Assembly (NCBI GenBank): GCA_011065235.1
Contig: JAAKFB010000005.1
Span: forward strand, 1 to 20,010
Direction of reading: 5' to 3'
DNA from: Chlamydiota bacterium
GTDB taxonomy: Bacteria > Chlamydiota > Chlamydiia > Chlamydiales > Rhabdochlamydiaceae
Length of the DNA stretch: 20,010 bases
The translations under genes were made by a program, and so were the position numbers. The notes under the pieces are model-generated. The model was given only the letters and a program-made list of their open reading frames with translations. It was not told the DNA's origin and searched no databases. Shown here piece after piece: positions 13,766 through 20,010 of the stretch (the first letter of the stretch is position 1; each line of letters begins with the position of its first letter).

Positions 13766-14389
13766 TCAGCCAATTCGCTCATTCCAATAGACCTCGGTTT
13801 CTCCCCAGGGAAAGCGCCCTGAGAGGGTTTTTTCAATTCGATACTCTTCACTGTAATCGCTCAAAGGGTAGCTGACCGTAAGGATTTTTGCCCTCTTCGG
13901 AAATTTTTCACAAAGCTGCAAAATTTCCTCATCGCTGAGCATCGTTCCATACAAAAAGATCACAGTCGCCTCTGAAAAATCTGCCGAAAACATATTTTCC
14001 GCAAGCATTTCCAGACCATCAACGTCCACCATCCGCTCCACAAATGTAGGGATCCGTTCATAGGCGATCACCGTGCAGCCCACATAGACTGCCAAAAATA
14101 GGGATGCTCGTCCCCTTCCAGCTCCCATCTCAATGACCGTGTCTTCAGGCCCGATGCCACACTCTTCCACGATTTTGCCAACCGTCGTCAGGGGCGTTTC
14201 TCCGTATGCGTAGATATTGGAGGCTCCTTGCTTTTGCAGATAGGATTTGCTGATGTGATAGGGATTTTTTCCCTGATAGGCCGCTAAAAGGGCTTGATCG
14301 AGCTTTTTGAACTGTTTATTGCCATAAAAATGCTTTTTTACAGCGCGCTGTTCCAACCATTCAAAAATCTGTACTTTTAAATAAATCAT
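13766..14389 (-). CDS. SAM-dependent methyltransferase, class I fold
   Basis: A 207-residue protein. The SAM-binding motif I is VIEMGAGRGRASLFLA (85-100), followed by an acidic residue closing strand 2 (AYERIP, Glu111) and a strand-4 motif FLYGTML (145-151). An upstream YGETPLTTVGKIVE (62-75) stands in the place of the Dot1-like YGE-P motif found in class I enzymes that methylate lysine or small molecules. The N-terminal 60 residues are basic. The substrate is unknown; a Dot1-like relation is a suggestion only. The start at 14389 has no ribosome site but lies 10 bases after a perfect TATAAT. The stop is 8 bp from the convergent Nudix stop. Confidence 0.8.
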   Translation of the reverse strand: MIYLKVQIFEWLEQRAVKKHFYGNKQFKKLDQALLAAYQGKNPYHISKSYLQKQGASNIYAYGETPLTTVGKIVEECGIGPEDTVIEMGAGRGRASLFLAVYVGCTVIAYERIPTFVERMVDVDGLEMLAENMFSADFSEATVIFLYGTMLSDEEILQLCEKFPKRAKILTVSYPLSDYSEEYRIEKTLSGRFPWGETEVYWNERIG

Positions 14390-14404
14390 CCGGGGATGAT
14401 TATA
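14384..14404 (-). promoter_or_regulatory. TATAAT box and palindrome spanning the methyltransferase start codon
   Basis: TATAAT (14404-14399 on the minus strand) is followed directly by two 8-bp arms, AATCATCC and GGATGATT, separated by GG (14384-14401). One arm contains the start codon at 14389. The -35 region is weak. The arrangement suggests either an operator over the start site or a short hairpin that hides the start codon. Confidence 0.35.
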
Positions 14405-14406
14405 TA

Positions 14407-15378
14407 CTACCAGTTGATTTTATGGCCGGGATCAGGAGCTAAAAAGCTCCAAATATCGAGCTCTTCGCTTTTCATTGAGCGATAGAGGTCGAATGGAGGT
14501 TGCTCCATCGGCTCTTCTGAGAGGCGGAACGTCTTCCAGTGCATGCCCAAACTGAGCTTGGAGTTCACATCTTGATGGATCTTCACGGCATCTTTCGGCT
14601 CAACATGAACCGGTGACATGAACTTTCGTGGAGAATACGACCCAATTGGGATCAGACTGAGATCGATTTTGGGGAAAACCTCTCCAATGATCTTGAAATC
14701 ATGAGTATTATAGCCCGTGTCTCCCACAAAATAAAAGGTCTTGGAGTCGAGCAAGTCTTCCATGACATAGCCCACCCAAAGGGTTTTATTCAGATCAGGG
14801 GTTCTCCTTCCAGAAAAGTGCTGCGCTGGAACTGCCGTCACCTTGAAAATCGAGTCAATATCAATCTCTTCCCACCAGTGAAGTTCAACCACACGGGTGA
14901 TTCCCATCTTCTTGAACCACTTTTTCACTCCCTTGGGAACGATCCAGAGAATTTCGGGAAACCGCTCATGAAGCCTTTCAACTGAATAGCGATCGAGGTG
15001 ATCGTAGTGATCGTGGCTAATCAGGATGTAGTCGATCTTGGGAAGCTGATCGATCGGAAGCGGGACAGGATGCTTGCGCTTAGGACCGAAAAAGGGCATC
15101 GGAGAGCACCTTTTTCCCCAGATGGGGTCGGTCAAGATGTGGCGGCCAGATGCTGAAATGAGGTAGGTACTATGGCCCAACCACATCGCCCAAGGTCTTT
15201 TTGGATCAAATTCGTTATCGGGAAACGGATAGGAAAAACCCTCCGGGACCATTTCATAGGGAGGATCGCGAAAACACCCAATGAGCCAAAGAAAGAAATC
15301 TCTCGGTCTGCGACGGATATTGCCTACATGAGGATTGAAATAACGTCCCTTACGGTCGGTCGGTGGGTGCGGGTTCAT
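14407..15378 (-). CDS. NAPE-PLD-like metallo-beta-lactamase hydrolase
   Basis: A 323-residue cytosolic metal-dependent hydrolase. SHDHYDHLD (121-129) is the HxHxDH zinc motif. Further ligands are His187 (AVPAQHFSGR), Asp220 (FVGDTGY) and His280 (GMHWKTFRLSEEP). The WLGHSTYLI and LTDPIW stretches and GSYSPRKFM are typical of the N-acylphosphatidylethanolamine phospholipase D branch, which releases phosphatidic acid and N-acylethanolamine in animals. The bacterial substrate is not known. There is no ribosome site; a TTGATA -18 bp- TAATAA promoter (15414-15385) would start transcription at the ATG itself. It precedes the methyltransferase gene by 17 bases on the same strand. Confidence 0.92.
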   Translation of the reverse strand: MNPHPPTDRKGRYFNPHVGNIRRRPRDFFLWLIGCFRDPPYEMVPEGFSYPFPDNEFDPKRPWAMWLGHSTYLISASGRHILTDPIWGKRCSPMPFFGPKRKHPVPLPIDQLPKIDYILISHDHYDHLDRYSVERLHERFPEILWIVPKGVKKWFKKMGITRVVELHWWEEIDIDSIFKVTAVPAQHFSGRRTPDLNKTLWVGYVMEDLLDSKTFYFVGDTGYNTHDFKIIGEVFPKIDLSLIPIGSYSPRKFMSPVHVEPKDAVKIHQDVNSKLSLGMHWKTFRLSEEPMEQPPFDLYRSMKSEELDIWSFLAPDPGHKINW

Positions 15379-15429
15379 ATACTATTATTACCATTGGACC
15401 AGGTCGTTTATCAACTAAATTTTTTAAAA

Positions 15430-17037
15430 TTATGAGGTTTCAAGGAGCATGGTGAGAGAAATCCCATCGACCATATCAGCCTCACCAAAAAACTGGATCG
15501 GCCCGGGGTATCGGTAGTGGTCCTCTGTTGCCCATGCCTCTCGATTCTCTTCGAAAAACTTAAATGCCTTGCCCTCAAGATCAACCAGAGCTTTTTGGAT
15601 CACGGGCTTCTCCTTCCCCTTGCGCATCTCCATGTTCATCAAAAGGGTGATGGGCAGCCCCATCACGGTCCAATCTTGGACCGGGCGCTGGAGGTTTCCG
15701 ACGCAGGTCATGTAACCAGTCATCCCTTCATCAACAAGAAGCGCTGCCGTGTAGCCGAGTGCGTAGCAGTAGTGGGTATCGAAGTTGCAGGGAAAACCCG
15801 CTCTCCCCTCATAGCCAAAGAAATGGTTCTGCGCGGCGAACTTCCCCTTAAATCCGCGGCCTGCGAGCTCTTTTTTCACCGCAGCGATGAGCAGTTTCTC
15901 TGTTTCAATCAATGAGACCTGAACATTTCCATGGGGATCGCGCTCCAGAAGAAGCTGCTTTTGAATCTCTTCTGGCAATGAGTCGTAGCAATGCTTCGCA
16001 TCGGCAGAGAGCTTGCTCTCTACCTGCTCGGCCCCTTCTTGAGCGACGAGAGTATTGAGCTCTGAGATGAGCTGCTTCATTTCCGGAATGAACTCGACGA
16101 GCCCTTCAGGTACAAGGACAACGCCATAATCCATTCCATTTTCAGACCGTTTGGCTATCACATCGGCAACATGCTTCGTAATGTCTTGGAGTTTCATGTT
16201 CTTTGCCGCCACTTCTTCTCCAATGAGAGCCACATTGGGATGCGCCTCCAGCGCGCATTCGAGGGTAATATGCGATGCAGAGCGCCCCATGAGCTTGATG
16301 AAGTGGTAGTATTTCTTCGCAGAGAGGGCATCCCTTGCGATATTGCCAATCATTTCCGAATAGGTCTTGGCAGCTGTTGTAAATCCAAAAGAGGTGGCGA
16401 TGTAGGAGTTTTTCAAATCACCATCAATGGTCTTGGGAACCCCAATTACAGAGGTTTTGCACCCATTTTTGAGAAAATACTCTGCCAAAACAGCAGCATT
16501 CGTATTCGAGTCATCTCCACCGATAACCACAATGCCATCTAACTCATGCTGCTGTGCCACCTTTAGCGATGCTGCAAGTTGCTCTTCACTTTCAATCTTC
16601 GTTCTTCCCGATCCAATAAGGTCGAATCCACCTTGGTTGCGATAAAAGGCGAGCACCTCTTGTGTCAGTTCTTTCGTCTTGTTGTCGACAATTCCGCTGG
16701 GGCCACCCAAAAAGCCGATCAATTTGCTCTGAGGGCACAATGACATCAGCGCATCGAACAAACCGGTAACCACATTGTGACCTCCCGCTGCCTGTCCACC
16801 TGAAAAGACCACACCCACTTTCAGGGCTTCACCCGAGCGAGGATCACCCTCTTTGCCCTCAACGATGGGGCGCCCAAAAGTCTGGGGGAAATACCCTTTA
16901 ATCTGCTCTTCGTGACTGATGCAGCTGGTCGATTCCCCTTTGTGAAATTGGATATTGTGCAAGTTTTGCAAGATGTTGGGAAGCGTCGGTTTGAATTCCA
17001 CACGTAGTTTCTGCAAACGACTCATCTGACGATTCAT
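15430..17037 (-). CDS. pfp: PPi-dependent 6-phosphofructokinase, long type
   Basis: Phosphorylates fructose 6-phosphate reversibly with pyrophosphate, in glycolysis and gluconeogenesis. The 535-residue length is that of the long plant-beta/chlamydial/spirochaete type. VIGGDDSN (171-178) carries the Asp that selects PPi over ATP, PKTIDGD (201-207) the catalytic Asp, and MGRSASH (250-256) the substrate loop. The N-terminal extension (1-70) and the inserted helical domain (about 310-390) fit this type. The ATG at 17037 has AAGG upstream and overlaps the stop of the small membrane-protein gene by 4 bp. It is therefore the last gene of a three-gene unit that starts with the serine dehydratase. An in-frame ATG at 17025 is a less likely start. 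Confidence 0.96.
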   Translation of the reverse strand: MNRQMSRLQKLRVEFKPTLPNILQNLHNIQFHKGESTSCISHEEQIKGYFPQTFGRPIVEGKEGDPRSGEALKVGVVFSGGQAAGGHNVVTGLFDALMSLCPQSKLIGFLGGPSGIVDNKTKELTQEVLAFYRNQGGFDLIGSGRTKIESEEQLAASLKVAQQHELDGIVVIGGDDSNTNAAVLAEYFLKNGCKTSVIGVPKTIDGDLKNSYIATSFGFTTAAKTYSEMIGNIARDALSAKKYYHFIKLMGRSASHITLECALEAHPNVALIGEEVAAKNMKLQDITKHVADVIAKRSENGMDYGVVLVPEGLVEFIPEMKQLISELNTLVAQEGAEQVESKLSADAKHCYDSLPEEIQKQLLLERDPHGNVQVSLIETEKLLIAAVKKELAGRGFKGKFAAQNHFFGYEGRAGFPCNFDTHYCYALGYTAALLVDEGMTGYMTCVGNLQRPVQDWTVMGLPITLLMNMEMRKGKEKPVIQKALVDLEGKAFKFFEENREAWATEDHYRYPGPIQFFGEADMVDGISLTMLLETS

Positions 17038-17471
17038 GCTTTTACCTTATCGAGTTGATCTGAAATGAGCGTTCCTATTTCATAGACAATTCCGCCATAC
17101 AACAGACTTAAAGAAACAAGAAACATCGAGCACCAAAGAGTCCCCATAAGACCTACAGCTGGCATTTTAATATAGTCAAACAGGGCATAGGTCAAGCTCG
17201 TGATCGCGGCAATAGCCGTGATCTTAGGGTAAGTTTCATAACCCCCATCCAATATATTCAAAAAAGTTTTTCCCGTTTGATCCGTGATTATCCCCATCAA
17301 AATACCTACAATGCCAGCGATGCAAAGCGCAGGGAATAAAGGCAAAGTCACAGCTGCCACCGTAAGGGCTGCGGCGATCATCCCCGAAGTTATCGAAAGG
17401 TGCTTCCGATTTTCATCCTTCTTAAGAAAATCGACACAGTTGCCATGCAAATCTGAAATTATATTGGTCAT
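17034..17471 (-). CDS. Small four-helix membrane protein of unknown function
   Basis: An unrecognised 145-residue protein with two hydrophobic pairs (about 27-63 and 83-128), a polar N-terminus and a short charged C-terminus (SDQLDKVKA). There is no signal peptide. GGAGGT just upstream of the ATG at 17471 is an excellent ribosome site. It sits 12 bases after the serine dehydratase stop and overlaps pfp by 4 bp, so it is certainly read in the same transcript. Its location between two enzymes of pyruvate and glycolytic metabolism could mean a transporter-like helper, but the paired-hairpin form also matches inclusion-type proteins. Function is open. Confidence 0.8.
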   Translation of the reverse strand: MTNIISDLHGNCVDFLKKDENRKHLSITSGMIAAALTVAAVTLPLFPALCIAGIVGILMGIITDQTGKTFLNILDGGYETYPKITAIAAITSLTYALFDYIKMPAVGLMGTLWCSMFLVSLSLLYGGIVYEIGTLISDQLDKVKA

Positions 17472-17483
17472 TTTTTACCTCCG

Positions 17484-18866
17484 TTAACATTTAGGGATGT
17501 TCACAGGAACGTGAATTGCAAGTCCCCCTTCTGAAGTCTCTTTGTACTGGTGTTTCATATCGAGACCGGTTTGATACATCGTCTTGATCACTTGATCGAG
17601 TGAAACGAGATGCTCGCCATCTCCATGCATCGCGAGACGACACGCGTTAACCGCTTGGATCCCGCCCATGGTGTTGCGCTCGATGCAAGGGACTTGAACA
17701 AGACCTGCGATCGGATCGCACGTGAGGCCTAAATTGTGCTCCATTCCAATCTCTGCAGCATTTTCGATCTGGGCATTTGTCGCTCCAAGAGCTGCAGCAA
17801 GCCCGGCAGCTGCCATCGAGCAAGCGACGCCCACCTCTCCCTGGCAACCCATTTCTGCCGCAGAAAAAGAAGCATTCTCCTTGTAGAGAACACCCACAAC
17901 TCCGGCTGTCAGGAAAAACTCGATGACCCCCTCTTCTGATGCTCCCTCGCAGAACTTCAAGTAATAGTGCAACACCGCTGGAATCACTCCTGCAGCGCCA
18001 TTAGTTGGAGCTGTCACAATGCGTCCACCAGCAGCGTTTTCTTCGTTGACAGCGAGAGCAAAAAGACTAATCCAATCTAAGACATAAGAGGGGTCTTGCG
18101 TGGGTCCATTTTCCAAGCGGCGGAGCAAAGATGACGCGCGCCTCTTCACTTCGAGTCCTCCTGGCAAAATCCCCTCTGTTGCGCATCCTCTTTTGACCGA
18201 GTCTTGCATCACAGACCAGATCTTTAAAATACCCTGGCGAATCTCCTCTTCACTGCGCCACGTTTTTTCGTTTTCAAGTGCAATCTCAGCGATTGTCTTC
18301 CCTTCATGCAGGCAATGAGAGAGCAATTCTTCGCACGTTGAAAATGGGTAAGGAACATCAGCCGCATTTTCTTCATCGACAGGGGCAAAAATCTGTTCGT
18401 GATCGAGAATAAATCCCCCACCTACCGAATAGAAGATTTGTTTGTAGAGTTCCGCTCCAAACTCATCAAAAGCTTTGAATCGCATCGCGTTTGAGTGATA
18501 CGGAAGGCGACGCCCTTTGTGAAAAATCAAATCGGTCTCTTTGTGAAACGAAATCACCCGTTTGGCAAGAAGATGGATCGTGCAATTGTTGATAATAAAT
18601 TGGATCCGATGCTGAACTGAGAAAGGGTCACATTCTTGGGGCTTTTCTCCTTCTAACCCAAGCAAAACAGCGATATCTGTTCCATGCCCTTCACCTGTCA
18701 TGGCCAGTGAGCCAAAGAGCTCTACCCGGATGTTGGCAACCTCATCCAGACGGCCATTGTTTTCGATGTCAGTAATAAACTGAAGCGCTGCTCTCATCGG
18801 CCCCATGGTATGAGAGCTAGAAGGCCCAATTCCAATAGAGAAAATTTGAAAGAGCGATATCGACAT
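17484..18866 (-). CDS. sdaA: L-serine dehydratase, iron-sulfur type
   Basis: Deaminates L-serine to pyruvate and ammonia with a [4Fe-4S] cluster. The 460-residue single-chain form has the N-terminal beta domain (GPSSSHTMGPMRAA, 14-27) and the C-terminal catalytic domain with APTNGAAGVIPA (286-297). Cluster ligands are Cys341, Cys383 and Cys394. The very last residue is Cys460, in the position of the C-terminal Cys that caps the cluster in Legionella serine deaminase. AAGGGA precedes the ATG at 18866. It heads an operon with the small membrane protein and pfp, so serine-derived pyruvate and PPi-linked glycolysis are expressed together. A promoter TTGATG -18 bp- AATAAT (18920-18891) is plausible. 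Confidence 0.96.
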   Translation of the reverse strand: MSISLFQIFSIGIGPSSSHTMGPMRAALQFITDIENNGRLDEVANIRVELFGSLAMTGEGHGTDIAVLLGLEGEKPQECDPFSVQHRIQFIINNCTIHLLAKRVISFHKETDLIFHKGRRLPYHSNAMRFKAFDEFGAELYKQIFYSVGGGFILDHEQIFAPVDEENAADVPYPFSTCEELLSHCLHEGKTIAEIALENEKTWRSEEEIRQGILKIWSVMQDSVKRGCATEGILPGGLEVKRRASSLLRRLENGPTQDPSYVLDWISLFALAVNEENAAGGRIVTAPTNGAAGVIPAVLHYYLKFCEGASEEGVIEFFLTAGVVGVLYKENASFSAAEMGCQGEVGVACSMAAAGLAAALGATNAQIENAAEIGMEHNLGLTCDPIAGLVQVPCIERNTMGGIQAVNACRLAMHGDGEHLVSLDQVIKTMYQTGLDMKHQYKETSEGGLAIHVPVNIPKC

Positions 18867-18890
18867 GGATCAGTTCCCTTTTTTAAATAC

Positions 18891-18920
18891 ATTATTGAGA
18901 TTTTACGGATATAGCATCAA
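18891..18920 (-). promoter_or_regulatory. Candidate promoter of the sdaA-pfp operon
   Basis: TTGATG (18920-18915) and AATAAT (18896-18891) on the minus strand, 18 bp apart. Transcription would start about 18 bases before the sdaA ATG, just ahead of AAGGGA. Confidence 0.4.
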
Positions 18921-18987
18921 GCGAAATCCCCTCTAAAAATTTCATTGGACTGTGAGTATTCATCAACTAAAGTTTTTTTTCAAGAAG

Positions 18988-19016
18988 TTGCTTTTTTTGG
19001 GTTTTGGGCGTATACT
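18988..19016 (+). promoter_or_regulatory. Promoter of pyrG
   Basis: TTGCTT (18988-18993), 17 bp, TATACT (19011-19016). The predicted start is near 19023, only about 5 bases before the first ATG of pyrG, so the transcript would have almost no leader. Confidence 0.6.
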
Positions 19017-19027
19017 TTGCCATCGTC

Positions 19028-20010
19028 ATGATGCAAACAAAATATATCTTTATTACAGGAGGAGTCGTCTCCTCACTTGGAAAAGGGATCACCTCGGGGT
19101 CGATCGCCATGCTCCTTGAATCTCGCGGCCTTAGGGTGGCGATGCTCAAGCTTGACCCCTATCTCAACGTCGATCCCGGAACCATGAATCCCTTTCAACA
19201 TGGTGAGGTCTACGTCACCGACGATGGGGCAGAGACCGATCTCGATTTGGGCCACTATTACCGCTATAGCAATTCTCCGATCTGTCGCCTTTCAAATGCC
19301 ACTTCTGGTCAAATTTATGAAACGGTGATTAAAAAAGAGCGCCGTGGCGATTATTTGGGAAATACGGTTCAAGTCATCCCCCACATCACAGATGAGATCA
19401 AACAACGCATTTTAAATGCTGCCAATCAAGAGACCCAAACGGATGTCGTTTTGGTGGAAATTGGAGGAACTGCTGGTGATATCGAGTCGCTCCCCTTTTT
19501 AGAAGCGATCCGTCAATTCCGCCATGAACGTCCCCGCGACTGCATCAACATTCACCTCACTTATGTTCCCTTTTTGAAAGCCGCAGGTGAGGTCAAAACC
19601 AAGCCGACACAACACTCTGTGATGACTTTACGCCAAATTGGAATCATCCCCGACATCCTCCTCTGTCGCTGCGAAAATAGCTTATCGGAAGAGCTCAAAG
19701 ACAAGATCAGCCTCCACTGCAGCGTTCCCAAAGAAGCAGTGATCGATGAAGTAGATGTCGCATTTAGCATATACGAGGTTCCCCTCTCTCCGCATAAACA
19801 AGGGCTGGACAGCAAAATTTGCGACCTCCTCGACCTCCCCAAAGGAAAAGCCGATTTGTCCGAATGGGAAGCGATGCTTAAAAAAATACAAACCCCCAAA
19901 AAAACGATCAAAATCGGCATTGTCGGCAAGTACCTCGAACATCAAGACGCCTATAAATCGGTCTTTGAAGCACTCCAGCACGCAGCTATTGCCAACGAAG
20001 TCGCTCTGCA
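19028..20010 (+). CDS. pyrG: CTP synthase, N-terminal part
   Basis: Aminates UTP to CTP with glutamine and ATP. The visible first 327 or so residues cover the amidoligase (synthetase) domain: KYIFITGGVVSSLGKG, the P-loop-like ATP site; LKLDPYLNVDPGTMNPFQHGE, the UTP and Mg2+ site; and GGTAGDIES with IHLTYVPFLKAAGE-KTKPTQHSV, the allosteric and substrate loops. KIGIVGKYLEHQDAYKS begins the link to the glutaminase domain, which is off the right edge. Two ATGs (19028, 19031) are adjacent; there is no ribosome site before either. Chlamydiae generally import host nucleotides but keep PyrG, which fits. The gene is divergent from sdaA. Confidence 0.97.
   Translation, partial: MMQTKYIFITGGVVSSLGKGITSGSIAMLLESRGLRVAMLKLDPYLNVDPGTMNPFQHGEVYVTDDGAETDLDLGHYYRYSNSPICRLSNATSGQIYETVIKKERRGDYLGNTVQVIPHITDEIKQRILNAANQETQTDVVLVEIGGTAGDIESLPFLEAIRQFRHERPRDCINIHLTYVPFLKAAGEVKTKPTQHSVMTLRQIGIIPDILLCRCENSLSEELKDKISLHCSVPKEAVIDEVDVAFSIYEVPLSPHKQGLDSKICDLLDLPKGKADLSEWEAMLKKIQTPKKTIKIGIVGKYLEHQDAYKSVFEALQHAAIANEVAL

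Overview
The window looks like chromosomal DNA of a Chlamydiae bacterium, most likely an environmental, amoeba-associated (Parachlamydiales) lineage rather than Chlamydia proper. The evidence is a Lys/Arg/Thr repeat histone H1-like protein of the Hc2 type, a long PPi-dependent phosphofructokinase, an IspG with the large central insertion found in plants and chlamydiae, several small proteins with paired membrane hairpins like chlamydial inclusion or effector proteins, and a gene with an apparent SH2-like fold. A Waddlia-like genus is possible from gene content and moderate GC, but that is inference. No rRNA, tRNA, insertion sequence, CRISPR array or phage gene was seen.

Left part (1-6.0 kb). 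A cation-diffusion-facilitator gene enters from the left edge on the minus strand, followed by an exported Fe/Mn superoxide dismutase with a perfect palindrome upstream. A plus-strand four-helix membrane protein of unknown function overlaps tail to tail with a minus-strand pair, proC and the SH2-like gene, whose reading frames overlap by 4 bp. A nitroreductase diverges from proC, possibly sharing a palindromic -35 box. Then come minus-strand hctB (Hc2) with its terminator, an exported cyclophilin, and a 43-residue very basic protein with a UUCG-loop terminator.

Middle part (6.0-13.8 kb). A plus-strand cluster holds an APC amino acid transporter (TTG start), rarA, and a microbial-type poly(ADP-ribose) glycohydrolase that overlaps rarA. 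It meets a minus-strand structured RNA of about 205 nt (9841-10046) with an extended -10 promoter and a terminator; I could not assign it to a known family. Minus-strand ispG, a small membrane protein and an aldo/keto reductase follow. An exported Nudix hydrolase diverges from the reductase.

Right part (13.8-20.0 kb). Minus strand: a SAM methyltransferase, an NAPE-PLD-like metallo-beta-lactamase hydrolase, and a tight operon in which the order of transcription is L-serine dehydratase, small membrane protein, PPi-phosphofructokinase. pyrG (CTP synthase) diverges on the plus strand from a strong promoter and runs off the right edge.

The metabolic genes fit an energy parasite that keeps isoprenoid synthesis, PPi-linked glycolysis, serine-to-pyruvate conversion and CTP synthesis. 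The candidates for host interaction are the SH2-like protein, the PARG, the exported Nudix, SOD and cyclophilin, and the membrane-hairpin proteins; these roles are inferred, not shown.
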